64,000 nucleotides of DNA, from contig NC_061122.1 in the NCBI RefSeq assembly GCF_002878395.1, forward strand, positions 76,700,998 to 76,764,997, given 5' to 3'. The notes under the pieces are model-generated. The model was not told the origin of the DNA, searched no databases, and saw nothing but the letters and a program-made list of their open reading frames with translations. This document shows, in pieces, positions 46,621-59,682 of this stretch. The position numbers and the translations under genes are program-made. Source of the DNA: Capsicum annuum. Taxonomy: Eukaryota > Streptophyta > Magnoliopsida > Solanales > Solanaceae. Position 1 is the stretch's first letter; every line of letters begins with the position of its first letter.

Positions 46621-48260
46621 GGCTACCAATTCATCTTTTCCTGCACCAAAGGGTGTTACTCTTATATCTATTTCTACTTTTGGTACCAGCACTAGCCAGA
46701 ATTACTTTATGTTGTTACAATTGCGAGGATTTTAAGGCATCTCTCAATGTTGTAACGGGTATGTTGAAACTTTTCTCCCATGATGTGTATTTTGTACTTG
46801 ATCCAGGGTTCATTATTTTCTTATGTTACCCCATTTATTGTTGTGCATTTTTGTTTTGGTCCTGAATTTAGTTTTGATCCTTTTTCTTTATCTACCCCGA
46901 TTGGTATCTCTATGATTAATAAAGTAGTCTGTAGAGAGTGTGTCATATCTGTTAGTGGTAGAGAAACTCTTGTGGATTTGATAGAGTTGGATGTGGTTGA
47001 CTTTAATGTCATATTGGCGATACATTGGTTTCACTCGTGCTATGTTCCTTAGATTGTCGAACCCATAAAGTCATGTTTGAATTCCCTAATAAGTGAGTCA
47101 TTGCATTGTATTGGAAAGGGGTTCTTTAGTGCCTAAGGGTATGTTCATCTCATATCTTAGAGCCCAAAAATTGATTTCAAAAAGATGTTTGTATCATTTG
47201 GTACGTGTTAAAGATTATAACTCAGAAGGTCCTTCTTTAGAATTTTTCCCTATGGTTAATCATTTTCTTGTGGTTTTCCCTTGTAATATTCCTGGTGTAC
47301 TTCCCGATAGGAAAATTAATTTTAGGGTTGATATTGTTCTGAACACTAATCCAATTTCCAATCCTCCTTATAGAATATCTCCGGCTAAGTTGAAGGAGAT
47401 TAAAAAGCAATTGAAGGACTTCCAAAAGTGTGCATCCTTAGAGTTCTCCTGTATTATTTGTCCGTAGGAAGAATGGTTCCTTTTTTATGTGCATTGACTA
47501 TCGTTAGTTGAATAAGGTGACATAAAGAATAAGTATCCTTTTCCTAGGATCGATGACTTATTTTGTCAACTCCAGGATGGAAAATGTTTTTTGAAGATTT
47601 ATCTTTTGTACGGTTGTAATCAACTTATGATTAGGGAAGTGGATATCCCGAAGACTTCATTCAGGAGCCGTTATGGTCAATATAGTTCCTAGTCATGTCT
47701 TTTGGTTTTATTAATGCTCAGACAATATTTCTTGATTTGAAAAATAGGGTTTTCCGTTAGTTTCTGGATTAGTTTGTCATTGTCTTCATTGATGACATCT
47801 TTGTCTATTCAAAGAGTTAGGCAGATCATATTGGTCACCTGTGTGTTGTGTGCGGGCCTTGAAGGATCAGTGTTTGTATACCAAGTTCTCCAAGTGTGCG
47901 TTTTGGTTGAAGGCTATGAATTTTCTTGGTTATGTTATCTCTAGTGAAGTGATAGTGGTAGATCCATAAAAAGGTTGCGGTAGTTAAGAAGTGGCCTAGA
48001 CCTACGACTCTAACCGATATTCGAAGCTTCTTGGGTTTAGCTAGTTACTATAGGATATTTTTGGAGATATTTTTTACCATAGCTGCCTCTTTGACTAAGT
48101 TGACCCAGAAGAACATCAAGTTCTTGGGGTTGGATTCGTGTGAGGCTATTTTATAGAAGTTCAAGGCTAAGTTGACTTCAGCTCTAATATTTTGGGAAAA
48201 GAAGGGTCGTACCCTCATGCAATCTAGTTTTTTGCTTTTAAGCTGAGGGTATTCCTCATA
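46621..48260 (+). pseudogene. pol: Decayed protease and reverse transcriptase, cut before RNase H
   Basis: Protease: NVVTGMLKLFSHDVYFVLDPG (about 46748-46809) keeps the LDPG active site. After a frameshift ELDVVDFNVILAIHWF marks its end. RT: VNHFLVVFPCNIPGVLPDRK (about 47255-47315), [40 protein letters not shown] (about 47526-47585) and the catalytic FIDDIFVYS (about 47785-47810) with both aspartates. The thumb and linker follow to about 48240, and the frame then runs into the C LTR at 48261. RNase H, integrase and chromodomain are missing, either deleted or displaced by insertion of that LTR. Confidence 0.82.
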
Positions 48261-50152
48261 TTTCACACCCCAAAACCCTTAAGTCCACATGTACTAAAGA
48301 ATGTTGTGGACTCTTATAACACACTATTGATTGATCAAACAATCTCTATACTTTTTCTTGGAGATTGGGGCTAGGGTTCTTCACATGTGTTCATCTTGAG
48401 GTTTCAAAGTCAAATTTCTTCCGTCAATCTTCTTAAATAAAGCATGTGACTCTTCCCTCATTGTTATTCATAAATAGCATGTGTTTAAAGTATGATTATG
48501 ATACTTAAATAGTTCTTTTGAAAAATAAAATTGTAGGTTTTGTTGCATATGGTTGAGTATTGTTTACTCTTGGTTTAACATGAGTTTATACATGTCTCTA
48601 AATAGGGTTTGCAGATATGGGCGCTTGGTAATTAATGTTTAATAAATGGGTTATAGGTTACCCTAATCTTGATGGTTTTTACCTTGATTTTGGTCCTTAA
48701 AATCGCATTCCCTCAAAGTATTTGTGAAAATGTATAAGAGAATAAAATAGTAACATGGTAATGATGTTTTGAACTAAGGCCTAGCCTAATGAGTATTAAT
48801 GGTTTGTAAATTGTTTTATGAAGGAATTATTGGTAATTTAATGATTTAAATGGTAACCTCGGTGGTTTAATTAGTTAAATGGGTTTGAGTCCCTAAATAC
48901 TAACTTTATTTATGTCTTTGTTAGATAATGGGTTCGAGTCCCTAAACATTATATTGAACAGGTGTCTTTGTTAGGCGATGGGATTGAGTTAAGTCAAATG
49001 AATGCATGGTTTATTGATAATGGTAATGTCATATGGTATACTTGCAAGTAGTGTTGGTATGATGATACCAACAAAGTGCCTTAGGTAGTAATTGACTTAA
49101 TGGTTGTGTATGTGCAATAATGGTTTTAAATTGGTATTTAAACCAGGATGTGTAGCCAGTCCAAGAATGTAGAGTCCAAAGGACTAACACTAGAAACCAT
49201 ACTATTTAGTGAGGCTGTCTTATGAGCGGGTGGTTCAAGTCCCCTGAATGAACATATGAAAGTGGGGGTTTTAGCCCCCCTTACTACATGTATTGGTGGT
49301 TAAGTCACCTTTATTATGCTAAGAGGTTCGAGTCCCCATATTGGCATATATGCATTTGTATATTCTCTGGTTCATGTGGCTACATACACTGGGGCCCTTC
49401 TAGATAGGAAAGAGTTGGGCCCACGAAGACTGGGTGTGCTTTGTTATATGACCTTCATGCTACACAACCCATAATGATTTGAAAATTCATGTTAATATTG
49501 TTCCCTATGCCATCATGGTCTAAATATTTATGCATACGTATGTATTCCATCTGTATGTTCATTGATTTAGTGGTTTTTAACTATTGGCACAATTTTATCC
49601 TTATCCTTCAGTTACATTATAGTGCTCAAACCGCTGTCTATCTTCGAAGTTGTATCCCCATATGATGCAGGTGTTTGTTATACTACACCTCCTACTCAGT
49701 GATAGGACATCAGGAACAACTTGTGCTGACATCAAGTGGTGAGCTTCCATACATTGGAAGGCTCCATTTCTAGTTTTAGTTTCTTATGTTTTACTTGGTT
49801 AGTCTAGGACATTGGTTTTGGCTATGGTCGAAGGCATGTGAGACAACTATGGGCTGGTATGGGCGGTGTCGGCAGTGGTGTCAGTCTTGGCATTGGTATT
49901 GGGATTGGTGTTGATACCATATGACTTTTTTTCATTTGTGATTGTTCCATTTTATTTGCTATGGCCATGGACATAGTTATTATTTCATTTTTGGTTATGG
50001 TTGTTGGTTCGCACTTGATAGTTAGACTTCTTTGGGTTGTCCATAGTCATAGACCAATCCAAAAGTCTTTTTATTGATAGTTATTCTACCTTGTTATATG
50101 TTCGGAATTCATAAGACTCAGGGTATATGTTGGTTGGTTGGATTGGGTAGCA
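48261..50152 (+). mobile_element. C-type LTR
   Basis: It starts near TTTCACACCCCAAAACCC (48261) and ends near 50152, by alignment with 45282. GGTTYRAGTCCC words are at 48882, 48931, 49232 and 49325; blocks 'aagtggtgagcttccat' (49734) and 'cattggttttggctatgg' (49813) match the other C LTRs. It is the probable 3' LTR of the element that starts at 43676. Confidence 0.72.
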
Positions 50153-50218
50153 GGTCAATCTCTGGTGTTTCTTTGACATGGGTGCCCATTACGACAAAGC
50201 CCTAGTTCAGGTCACGTC
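50153..50218 (-). other. Junction of two elements, possible LTR scrap
   Basis: These bases lie beyond the purine tract of the minus-strand element and should be the first bases of its 3' LTR. They do not clearly match the B LTR start. Confidence 0.3.
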
Positions 50219-50232
50219 ACCCCCACCCCCAA
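50219..50232 (-). other. Polypurine tract (minus strand)
   Basis: CTTGGGGGTGGGGG on the minus strand follows the pol end. It corresponds to CCTGGGGGGTTA at 25556-25570 in a related element. Confidence 0.65.
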
Positions 50233-50379
50233 GGATCATTTAACCGGAAATGAGAAGTTAAGTCACCAATTTGCATGAATAAAAGATAGAAACAAACCAA
50301 AAAACCATGAACAATGCATACCTTATGCATGATAATCCAACCCGGAGAATAAAAATGAATACTTGGCCTTCATATCCTC

Positions 50380-51600
50380 TTCAAATTCCTAAGTAGCTTC
50401 TTCCACCTTTTGATTCCTCCAAAGGACCGCCAAATCTACATCCTTAGCCCTCAATGAATGGATTTACCTATCCAAAATCTCAAATGGGACTTCCTCATAA
50501 GACAAGGAATCTAAAATAATGACATCCTCCACATGAAAAATCAATGAAGGATCGCCCACACACATCTTCAACATCGAAATATGGAAAACCAATGGAACCC
50601 AGAATCATAGGCAAATCCAATTTACATGAAAGATTCTCCATTCTCCTCAAAATAAAATACGAACCCACATACCGGGGACTGAACTTTCCCCTCATTCCAA
50701 GTTGCATCACTCCCTTCATAGGAGAACTTTGAAAAATACCTAATCAGTTACATTGAACACCAAATCCCTTCGCCTCACATTCCCATAAGAATTTTGGAAA
50801 CTTTGAGAATTCTTAAGTCTTTTCCTAATCACCTTCTCCATGGCTTAGTGAACCAAGTCAGGATGAAACAACCTGATCTCACCAACCTAAAACCACCCAA
50901 TAGGAGACGTACACCTCCTACAATAAAGAGGCTCGAATGGAGCCATCCCAATACTAGATTGATAATTGTTATTATACGCAAACTCAATCAGGGGTATGTC
51001 ATGAATCCGAATTTCTCCAAAATAAATCACACCAGACCATAGGATATCCTTCAATGTCAGAATAGTTCATACTAGTTTGTCAATCCTTTTGAGGATTGAA
51101 AGCAACGTTAAGGTTCACCTTGGTCCCTAAACCTTTTTGAAACGAACGCGAAAAGGGAGAAGAAAATTATATACCTCGATTAGAAATAACAGACACTGGT
51201 ACTCTATACAACCTAACTATCTCCTTAATAAATAACTTAGTGTAATCCTATCCAGCATAAATATTCCTCACAGGCAAGAAATGAGCAGATTTAGTCATCC
51301 TATCCACAATGACCAATATAAAATCATACTAATTACAAGAATATGGAAGACCCATAGTAAAATCTATATTAATCATCTCTCACTTCCATACAGGCAACTC
51401 AACCTCTTGAGACATACCACCGGGCATCAAGTGCTCGACCTTCACTTTCCGCCAAACCATAAATTTAGACAAATCTCTCGTCATATTGTTCCATTAATAG
51501 ATCTCCTTCAAATCATGATACATCTTTGTCAAAGTTGGGTGAACTGTGTACCTCGACGTTTAAGTATCATTTAGAATCCACCCCCACAACCCATCAATAT
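50380..51600 (-). pseudogene. Decayed integrase and chromodomain region (minus strand)
   Basis: From right to left: YHDLKEIY (about 51520) and VWRKVKVEHLMPGGMSQEV (about 51405-51465) from the zinc-binding module. The core follows with NIDFTMGLP (first Asp, about 51365), VDRMTKSAHFLPVR, and ISNRG (about 51170), where the second Asp of the usual SDRG is Asn (GAT to AAT). The Glu region is broken (PQKD then a stop). MKGVMQLGMRGKFSPRYVG (50663-50719) and the CVGDPSL and SYEEVPFEILDR blocks (50440-50570) lead to the chromodomain end at ~50390. Confidence 0.8.
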
Positions 51601-51689
51601 CTGAAACACACAACCTACCTTGATATCTCAATATAATAGAGCCACCAATCTCAAAGGCCATAACCTTTTGTTGTCCCACATCATCGTTG

Positions 51690-53230
51690 CTCTAAATAAG
51701 AATGGGATCCTACACTTTATTCTCTTTCACCTTAGCACCAAGAGATAATTTAACTACTTATTGAACAATCACCCCTCACTCCTTAAAGTCCAAAGACGAA
51801 CTCCAAAATTTGCTAGCTGGTGAATATCCTTCACCAAACCTCTTTTCTCCTTATCCACAAGAGATAAGCTCCCCATGGACAACTTTCTAAGTGCATCAAC
51901 AACAACATTATCTTTACCTATATGGTAGTGAAGACTAATATCATAGATTTTTACCAACTCAAGCCATCGTATTTGCCAAAGATTCAATTTCTTCTGAGTA
52001 AACACATGCTGTAGTTTGTATGACCCGAATAGATTTCTACATGTACCCTGTACAAATAATAGTGTGAAATCTTCAAAGAAAAAAACAAAACCGCCAACTC
52101 TAAATCATGAATTAGATAATTCCTTTAATGAACATCAAGCTATCTAGAAGCATAGGCCACAACATTACCATTCTACATTGAGACACAACCTAGTCCAACA
52201 AGGAATGCATCACCATAAACCACAAAACTTTTATTACCTTCGGGTAAGGCCAACACTGGCACATAAGACAATTTATCCTACACTTCTCAAAGATACACTT
52301 ACAAACATCGAAACATGAGTACATCAATTTTTGTGAGTCAACTTCGTCAATAAAGCACCAATAGAAGAAAAGTTTTCATAAACCTCCTATAATAACCAGC
52401 CAAGCCAAAAATGCTTCAAATATCAGTTAGAGTCATGGGTCTATGCTACCTATTAAGCGACTCAACTTTGTATAGATCCAGCTTAATCCCCTAACTAGAA
52501 ACAACATGCCCAACTAAAGTCTAGAAATTCAACCAAAAGTCAAACTTAGAAAACGTAGCATAAAACCTTTGATCCTTAAGAGTCTGCAACACAATTTAGA
52601 GGTTATTGGCATTATCCACTTCACTCTAATAGTAAACCAAAATATCATCACTGAAGGCAATAACAAATATGTCGAAAATCAGTCTGAAAACACTGTTCAT
52701 AAGATCTATAAAAATAGTCAAAGCATTAGTCAATAAAAATTACATAACCAAAAACACATACTGACCATATCGAGTTTGAAAAGTAGTCTTTGGAATGTCA
52801 ATCTCCATAACCTTCAAAAGATGATAACCAAAGAACTGATCAATCTGAGAGAAGTATGTAGCACCTTAAAGCTAGTTAAAAAGATTATTTATCCTAGGAA
52901 GAGGACATTAATACTTCATTGTAACCTTATTCAACTGCCACTAGTGTATTCACATCAAATAAGAACCATCTTTCTTACGTACGAAAAGCACGAGAGTACC
53001 CCACGTAGAAATACTAGAATGGATGTAACCTTATCAAGAAGATCTTTTAAATTATCCTTTAGCTCCTTGAACTCAACTAGAGCCATTCTACATGAAGGAA
53101 TAGAGACAGGGTGGGTAGCCAATAAAAGATCAATCCCAAAGTGTATTACTCTATCAGGAGGAATTGCAGAAAGATTCTCGAGAAACACTTCAGGAAACCC
53201 ATTAACTAGAGAGGTGGATTGCAAGGTATG
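51690..53230 (-). pseudogene. Decayed reverse transcriptase and RNase H (minus strand)
   Basis: The RT start is an open frame 52955-53224: MQSTSLVNGFPEVFLENLSA, DRVIHFGIDLLLATHPVSIP and EFKELKDNLKDLLDK. The catalytic box reads AFSDDILVYY (about 52640-52670), keeping both aspartates. RNase H and the tether follow at 52270-51760; the clearest part is VKIYDISLHYHIGKDNVVVDAL (about 51890-51960), close to the conserved KDYDxxxxYHPGKANVVADALS block. Numerous stops. Order and spacing to integrase are normal. Confidence 0.82.
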
Positions 53231-54920
53231 ACCCTTAGGACTAGAATGTTCAACGCAAAGCAGATGCTATCAAAACCCCATGGATATCAACTTTCGAGCC
53301 ATAAGATAAGAAATAAACCTTTTTTTAAACACTAAGCAACTTCCCTCCCATTCGATTACCAGTTTATTAGAGAATTAGAAACTCAGTTTCGTATTCTAAC
53401 ATTCTAGAGAAGAGTGGCATGAGTGATGTTAATCCATACATAAGGTCTAATTAAAATCTACCATATAAGTGTCCACTAAATCCACCAAGGTCTCCTTACG
53501 AAAGATAGACACCACACAACCATTATTAATTTTCTAGCCACAATAGAACCTTCAACCAATGTAGAAACAGAGAAAGGGTCAGAAATACTTTTGATACCAA
53601 AACCAAAATGCACAACCGTATTTTGGGTCTTATAAAATGGGCAGACCTCAAATCAAGAAAACAATAAACATCATGGGAGAAGAATTGTAGCATACTAGTA
53701 ACAATGTAAAGAGAAGCCTTAGATTCATGACAGGCATCAATTGCTTAAAGATGATTCCAACCAGCAGTGATACCAAAAGTAGCACCCTTTGGTGCAGGAG
53801 CCAACAAGGTATCAATGGGACCTTATCAGCTCTTGTAGAAATCTTAGCTAAAGGTAAGTGTTCATACATATTCCTAGCTTGACACAATTAGAGGACTAAT
53901 TTCTTTTCTCATCATAATATCATTGGTCAAACTAACCAAAAAATCTACAAGGATGATTTGATGGGTTTAACTGAGCTTCACTATCCAAAGACTGGGTACC
54001 CTGTGCCTTAGAACCACTGCTAATTCAAAATTGAGGATCAATAGATGACTTCAGGTAAGGAGTACTAGCCATATAATTTGAACTAGAATTTCCCCAAGTA
54101 TTATTATTGCTCCACTTTCTACCCTCTCTACCACTAGCTTACTGACCTCAACGTTTTCCTGAATACCTTAATTTGTTATTCTACCTCTATCTAATCTCTA
54201 CATATTTCTTTTTGTCATCTTTCATCTAATGTATATAAACCATAAGTCTAGAGTCATACATATCATTGTTCATCGTTCTAACCTTACATTCCTATACCAA
54301 GTCAAGAGACAAACTAGAGCAAAAATTCCTCATACTAGACACTAACTCAGAGCATAGCAAGATAACTGATGGAATTTCAAGGTACACTCATTCACACTAA
54401 TGTTGCCTTGCTCCAGATTCACAAACTTTTTTTTCTTTGCTTCCCCCAACTCCTAAATAAAGAAATGATCAAGAAAGGCACCAAAGAACACCTACCACAT
54501 AGCCTGCTTAACCTCATCGCCCCTCAACTGCTCCTCTATTACATATCATTAAAATGCCATATCTTTCAACTTATATGCAACAAACTCCACACCCTGTACA
54601 TCAGTAGCATGCATCACCCTAGCAATGATTTCTATCTCATCAATGAACCCTTAAGGATCACTCTAAACATTAGAGCAAGTTATGTTGGGGAACTCAACCT
54701 CATAAACTACCTAACATGAGTAACCTTAGAAAAAGATGCAACAATACTACCCTGACCTTACTGGCCAGATTAAAAGGTCACCAACTGAGTAAACGGATGA
54801 CTAGAATGACGATATTCCATATTAGATATGTCTTATTAGGGTGAATGATCAAGAGTTTTGTGAACTAGAGAAGGACTAGTGGGGAGTGTTGGAACCCCGA
54901 GTGGAGCGGCATAATTAGGA
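53231..54920 (-). pseudogene. gag-pol: Decayed gag and protease (minus strand)
   Basis: Gag core traces include FMRLSSPT (about 54690) and PQGFIDEI-like text in shifting frames around 54620-54660. A KAQ..HRxLL-type linker (LLHQRVLLLVSLLVG, near 53800) leads to the protease region. The protease active site is not readable; its end is (KETLVDLV..MVDFN, about 53470-53510). The region is heavily broken, with no frame longer than ~120 codons in sense. Identity comes mainly from position between PBS/LTR and RT. Confidence 0.65.
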
Positions 54921-55025
54921 GCAAGGACCATACAACTCTTCTCTTTATAATTGTGGGATGCTACATAACAATAAAAATAAATATAATTATCATAGCTTTG
55001 TTGACACCATACAAACCTGAGCCAA

Positions 55026-55039
55026 TGCTCTGATGCCAA
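55026..55039 (-). other. Primer-binding site (minus strand)
   Basis: TTGGCATCAGAGCA on the minus strand, 8 bases after the LTR end. It matches the initiator-Met tRNA complement except for T to C and the last base. Confidence 0.8.
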
Positions 55040-55047
55040 GCTTTTCA

Positions 55048-57176
55048 TGACTTTACCCTAGGCCTAGTTGTGATAAGTATCTCAAGTCCACTGAGGACAA
55101 GAGATGACCTACTTAGCCTGACCAATTCAAACATAATCAAAATAACAACACAGTGGAAGTCCAGAGAATAAAGATAAAATAGTTGATGCAACTTAAGAAT
55201 AAGGTCTAAGAGCTAACACCACCATCCAACCCACATATGTCCACAAAAGTATCTAAAGCAATCCTTATATCAAGTTAGGTAGGGACATGCCTCAAACCAT
55301 GACAATGAAAATGACAATGATAAAGTTAATGTGAACTATTTAATTCTAAAATATAGGAAGAAAATAATGGAATGACAAAATTTTGGAATGATGGAAGCTC
55401 ACCACTTAACAACAAGCTTGATAGATGACCCCAACACCTTAAACTAAGCAAAGTAATCAAAGAAAACCCTAGGACTCTACATCATGAAAGGATGTAGTGT
55501 TTGAGAATAGTTAGCGGTATGAGTGATATCATTTTACTCGAGGAAGGGAAAAAATAATGTCATTTCTAAATCAAATCTAAACTCAAAGAATATGTTCACG
55601 TAAATGCATATATACATGTATATAAAATATTGGGATAGTGAACAAGGTTTAGCATGAGATTTAAAATCATTAACCTTGAATGTGTAGATCTAACCATCCT
55701 AAGGACACCCACTGGCTATATGGATCTAGCTTTCCCCCATCGAAAGGGATCTATTATGTGTTAGCCGCACGAACTAGAGAAATCCAAGAAATGGCTATGG
55801 AATCCATAACCCTAGCCATCCCAAAGTTTATATATAGTGTGAACTCTATACATGGTCATAAAACCATACACTGGTAGATGAGATTTCCAGTATTAGTCCT
55901 CCCGAGATGTCCACCTGCCACGGCGAGCAACACAAACCCCCTTAAGTCTAGATTAAAATATTTACATATAACCTATATATTTATCTAGAAACCATGTACT
56001 AAGTCATTTACCATCAATATAATTATTCCAAAGAGCTTGCAAGTTTATAAAATTATGCCATTCTAATCATCCAAAAACTAGGGGGAATACACGACCCCTA
56101 AGCACTAATTTAAAACCAAATCATGACAATAAGGCCTTTAAAAACCATTTATATTCTGTTAACCTTTAATACAATGCAATAGTTTCAAAAGTCATTAAAT
56201 TTTGCACATAGACATGTTTCAAAGACAATTTATTAAGTTGGGTTAAGGTTATTACCAATTCCAATACCAAAATTCATCAGTTTGGGAAATGACCCCCATT
56301 CCATTATCTATAAATTTGGTGGAATCCATGACTCCCTTTTCATTATCCATTCCCATGCATGAATGAGTTCAAAAATCTATCAATAAAGCATAAAAAATGC
56401 ATGTAAACCATGCGAATTCCATTTAAAAATTAACCCTCCAAAACCCTCTACCCAAATTCCTAATCAACACATGAAAACCACATTAATATCAAACCATTGC
56501 ATACCATGATAAAATACAAGTTTAGGGTAGAGATAAATGCCTGAAAAGACAAAGAATTTTGAGAAGAAACAACTCTTTTAGCCATATATGAACAACCTTA
56601 GAAAGCCTAGTTTTTTCTTAACTTGGTAATATGGAAGAGAAAAAAGTGTTTACGTTGTTTTTATTTTGTGGAAATAAGGCTAAGGGAGTGTTTAATTTAA
56701 TGGGAATAGTGCAAAAGAAGGGGAAATATTGAATAACCTATATGAAAAATGTGCAAAAAAATAACTCCCAATCCCTATAGGTTGGGTAATGACTCGTCGT
56801 CACAGTCACGAGTTATCACCATGATTCATCATTAAGGCAGTATCTCAGGGCCATCTTATTATCTTGGTCAGGAGTCCCACCCCACGAATCGTGACCTCAC
56901 CACATGACCCATCAAGTTTAGTCGTTACCAAAATAATAACATTGGGCTATCTCACTATTAAGGTCATGAGTCCCTCAGTACAACTCTGACATTACCTTAT
57001 GACTCATATGTTGCTAGTTATGGCCATGACTAAAACATATGGAAACCTTATTAGTTCAACCACAAATGACTTATACGACTCATATGGAGTCTTCACAACT
57101 TGTCATCTTAGTTGTACCCTAAGTAGTAAGCATGATTAACGAGGAAAAAATACTATTAAAAACCTTGGGTATTAAA
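55048..57176 (-). mobile_element. B-type 5' LTR (minus strand, about 2.1 kb)
   Basis: On the minus strand it starts at ~57176 with TTTTAATACCC (decayed TGTAATACCC) and ends at 55048. GAGTCATGACC-type words cluster at 56780-57110 and the rest parallels 40602-42808. With PBS, gag and pol at 50219-55039 it forms the most complete B element of the window. A matching 3' LTR is missing. Confidence 0.75.
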
Positions 57177-59097
57177 ATATCCATTAACATAGTACATTAA
57201 CAAGATCAATAAGAATAAACAAAATCATTAACCCTAATATTGTCAATAGCTTGGTTGCTAATATAGTAAATAAGCATGATTTTTTCACAATTATTAGCAT
57301 AATCACCAATATAGTAAATAAACATGATATCAAGCCATAGGCAATAACTTCTCAGAAGCCTAATTAATGGCTTATCATTAGCATAAGAGATAGCTTATCA
57401 ATAGCTTGATCAATAACTAATCCATGGGAAAATCTATAGCTTGTTCATAACTTAATCAATACTTCAATTATGGTTTAGCCAATATCATACTAAAGGGCTC
57501 ATTTAATAGTACAGTCAGTAGCCCAATCAACAGCCAAATCAATAGCACACTGAATTGCTCATCAATACATAAGCTTAATCAATACTTATTTTATAGGACA
57601 ATTGTTATGCATTAATTTTAACAGAATCCTTCATAAGCAACAATAACAAAGAGTCTAAATATCACTTAAATAACAATCTCCAAAGTTTTACTTAAGTGTA
57701 TCAAAGTGTCTTCTATAACTATCACATCTCTTGGACTAATGTGGGTTAAAGTTCCTACTTCTAAATCCTCCATATCTTTTTCCAAGTAATTTGTAACATA
57801 ATAAGGCTAAGGTATCAAAATCCACTATTAGATGTTAAACAAGCCACAACTAGCCCTAGGATAGCAAATCTTTTTACGATAGAGTAACTAGTCTAATTCC
57901 ACCTAAGCTAATTTGGGTAAGTTTCATCCTAAACTGAAGTGATAAAGGAAATCTCCTCATTATTTTGTAAATAAAGAATTTCCAACCTAAGCATAAGACT
58001 ATAAGGTCAACTTCACCAAAAGTAAGGTTAACTAGTTTAATTATGCCCAAAATAAAATACAAAATAGCTTAAATGATTAAACTAATTGCAAGTAATTAAA
58101 TTTATCATACCAAAACCTAAAACCCATAAAAATCAAACATAATATCATAGACCAACTATGAAGTATCTCAATCTAATAAGGGGTAAAACCTAGCCTACCT
58201 GGAAGCCAAAGAAAAATCAAAAGATTTGCTAAAACACCATTTTTTCCTTTCAAGAAACCTCTCCAAGATGCATAGCTATAAAAAAAATTCTACTCAATGA
58301 TACAATTATAATGATACCCATATTGTACCATTGTACTTCGGATTCAAAAATTACCCAATATCTTATATGGGTCCCATTTATGGAATGTCACGTTTTTTAT
58401 GCCAACCCAACTTCCCCTTATGCTTAAGGAATCAGTACCCTCAAAATGGGTAAATTCAAATAATTTAGGGCTAAATCAAGCACCAAAGGTTTTGTGATTT
58501 TTGAATAAGAATTGGAAATTTCTACCATGAAAATAGTGAAATCTTAACTCAAATAGGTATATAATAGCTTGAATAAGTAATAAACAATCTCCTAATCGAC
58601 ATACAAGAACAAATTTTAAGATATCTCCCTTTTTATAGTTTTACCTCTAAAGAGACGGATGAAGGAATATAAAAATCATATGATAAAATGTGGTATTTAT
58701 AGCCATACCTAGTTCTGAAGAGTCTCAATAATGACTTGACAGGCGCTATTGGGATTTAGGCCCTAAACATAGACACCACGATTACGATATTTACTTCTAG
58801 TATCATAGTTTCGGCCGACTTGCAAGGGAGTAACATTTGTAAATTAAAGTGTCATGATTGTGACACTTATAGGTTTTTCTGGATCATGATCACGATACAT
58901 GGCCCACGATCGAAAGTGCACCGAATACACCAAATACAACTGAGGTAAGAAACTATTTTCCAAATCTCCATCAAGACCTCCGAATTAATTTTGAATCCTA
59001 TATAGGAAAAGAAACTATGTAATCATATAAAATTAAATTTCCTAGAATCAATGACAAGTCAATATTTTTATCTGAGGTTGTTTCAATCAAATGTAGG
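57177..59097 (-). other. LTR-like region, unassigned, with degenerate CAATAGCT-type repeats
   Basis: 57190-57600 is full of imperfect 'atcaatagc' and 'aatatagtaaataa' words without a fixed period. 58740-58930 is a GC-richer block with ATCACGATTGTGACACTT-like words resembling the variable block of the E LTR. On the minus strand TTGAAACAACCTCAG at ~59097 resembles a B/E LTR start. I infer a worn minus-strand LTR, but termini and family are unsure. No coding frame. Confidence 0.35.
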
Positions 59098-59599
59098 TCC
59101 CACACCCATATATATTTTCTTTACTTTCCAACCCATAGGTCAAAATGAGGCCAGGTGCCTCGAACCCGAAACCACGTGTTCACCTAGCCTAAAATCAATA
59201 TTCTAGAGCTATTGGAATAGTAAAAATTTTAATTTGAGGTAATTTAACTTATATTTTTGCCTGATGGCCATTTGGAACCAACGAAGAATTAAAAATTGGA
59301 AAATGGATCAAAATCTAAATAAATTAGTTGATAAAAAAACTATCAGTTCCAACAATTCATAAATAATTGAGTTAACTTGACAAGCTTTAACGACAAAATG
59401 AAGTTGAAATATGGAAAATAACCCAAAGGGTCATTAGAGTCTAGGACAAATATTCCTACCATAAAACCTCGTATGAGATTTTCAATAGTGCCATCAACTT
59501 TCGAATACTAATTTTAGTCTTGGGACCCTTATTTCAAGTACCAAGGATTTTGAACACTTTTTAGGCTATTGAGTGGTTTATACAAAAAATAAAACTGTG
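59098..59599. other. Nothing recognised
   Basis: AT-rich, no frame or repeat of note. It may contain the internal 3' end of a minus-strand element, judging by the possible LTR start at 59097. Confidence 0.3.
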
Positions 59600-59682
59600 G
59601 GTGTAGGCCTTACATTTCCCGAAATAATCTTGGATGAAAGTTTTGATGGTTCTACTAAATCAAGAACATTGAATTTTATATG

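Noticed and set aside
50495..50732. Opposed open frames on both strands
   Set aside because: The minus-strand frame matches the end of integrase; the plus-strand one is its shadow.
59155..59190. Minus-strand GGTTTCGGGTTCGAGGC as a tRNA T arm
   Set aside because: No complete cloverleaf could be found around it.
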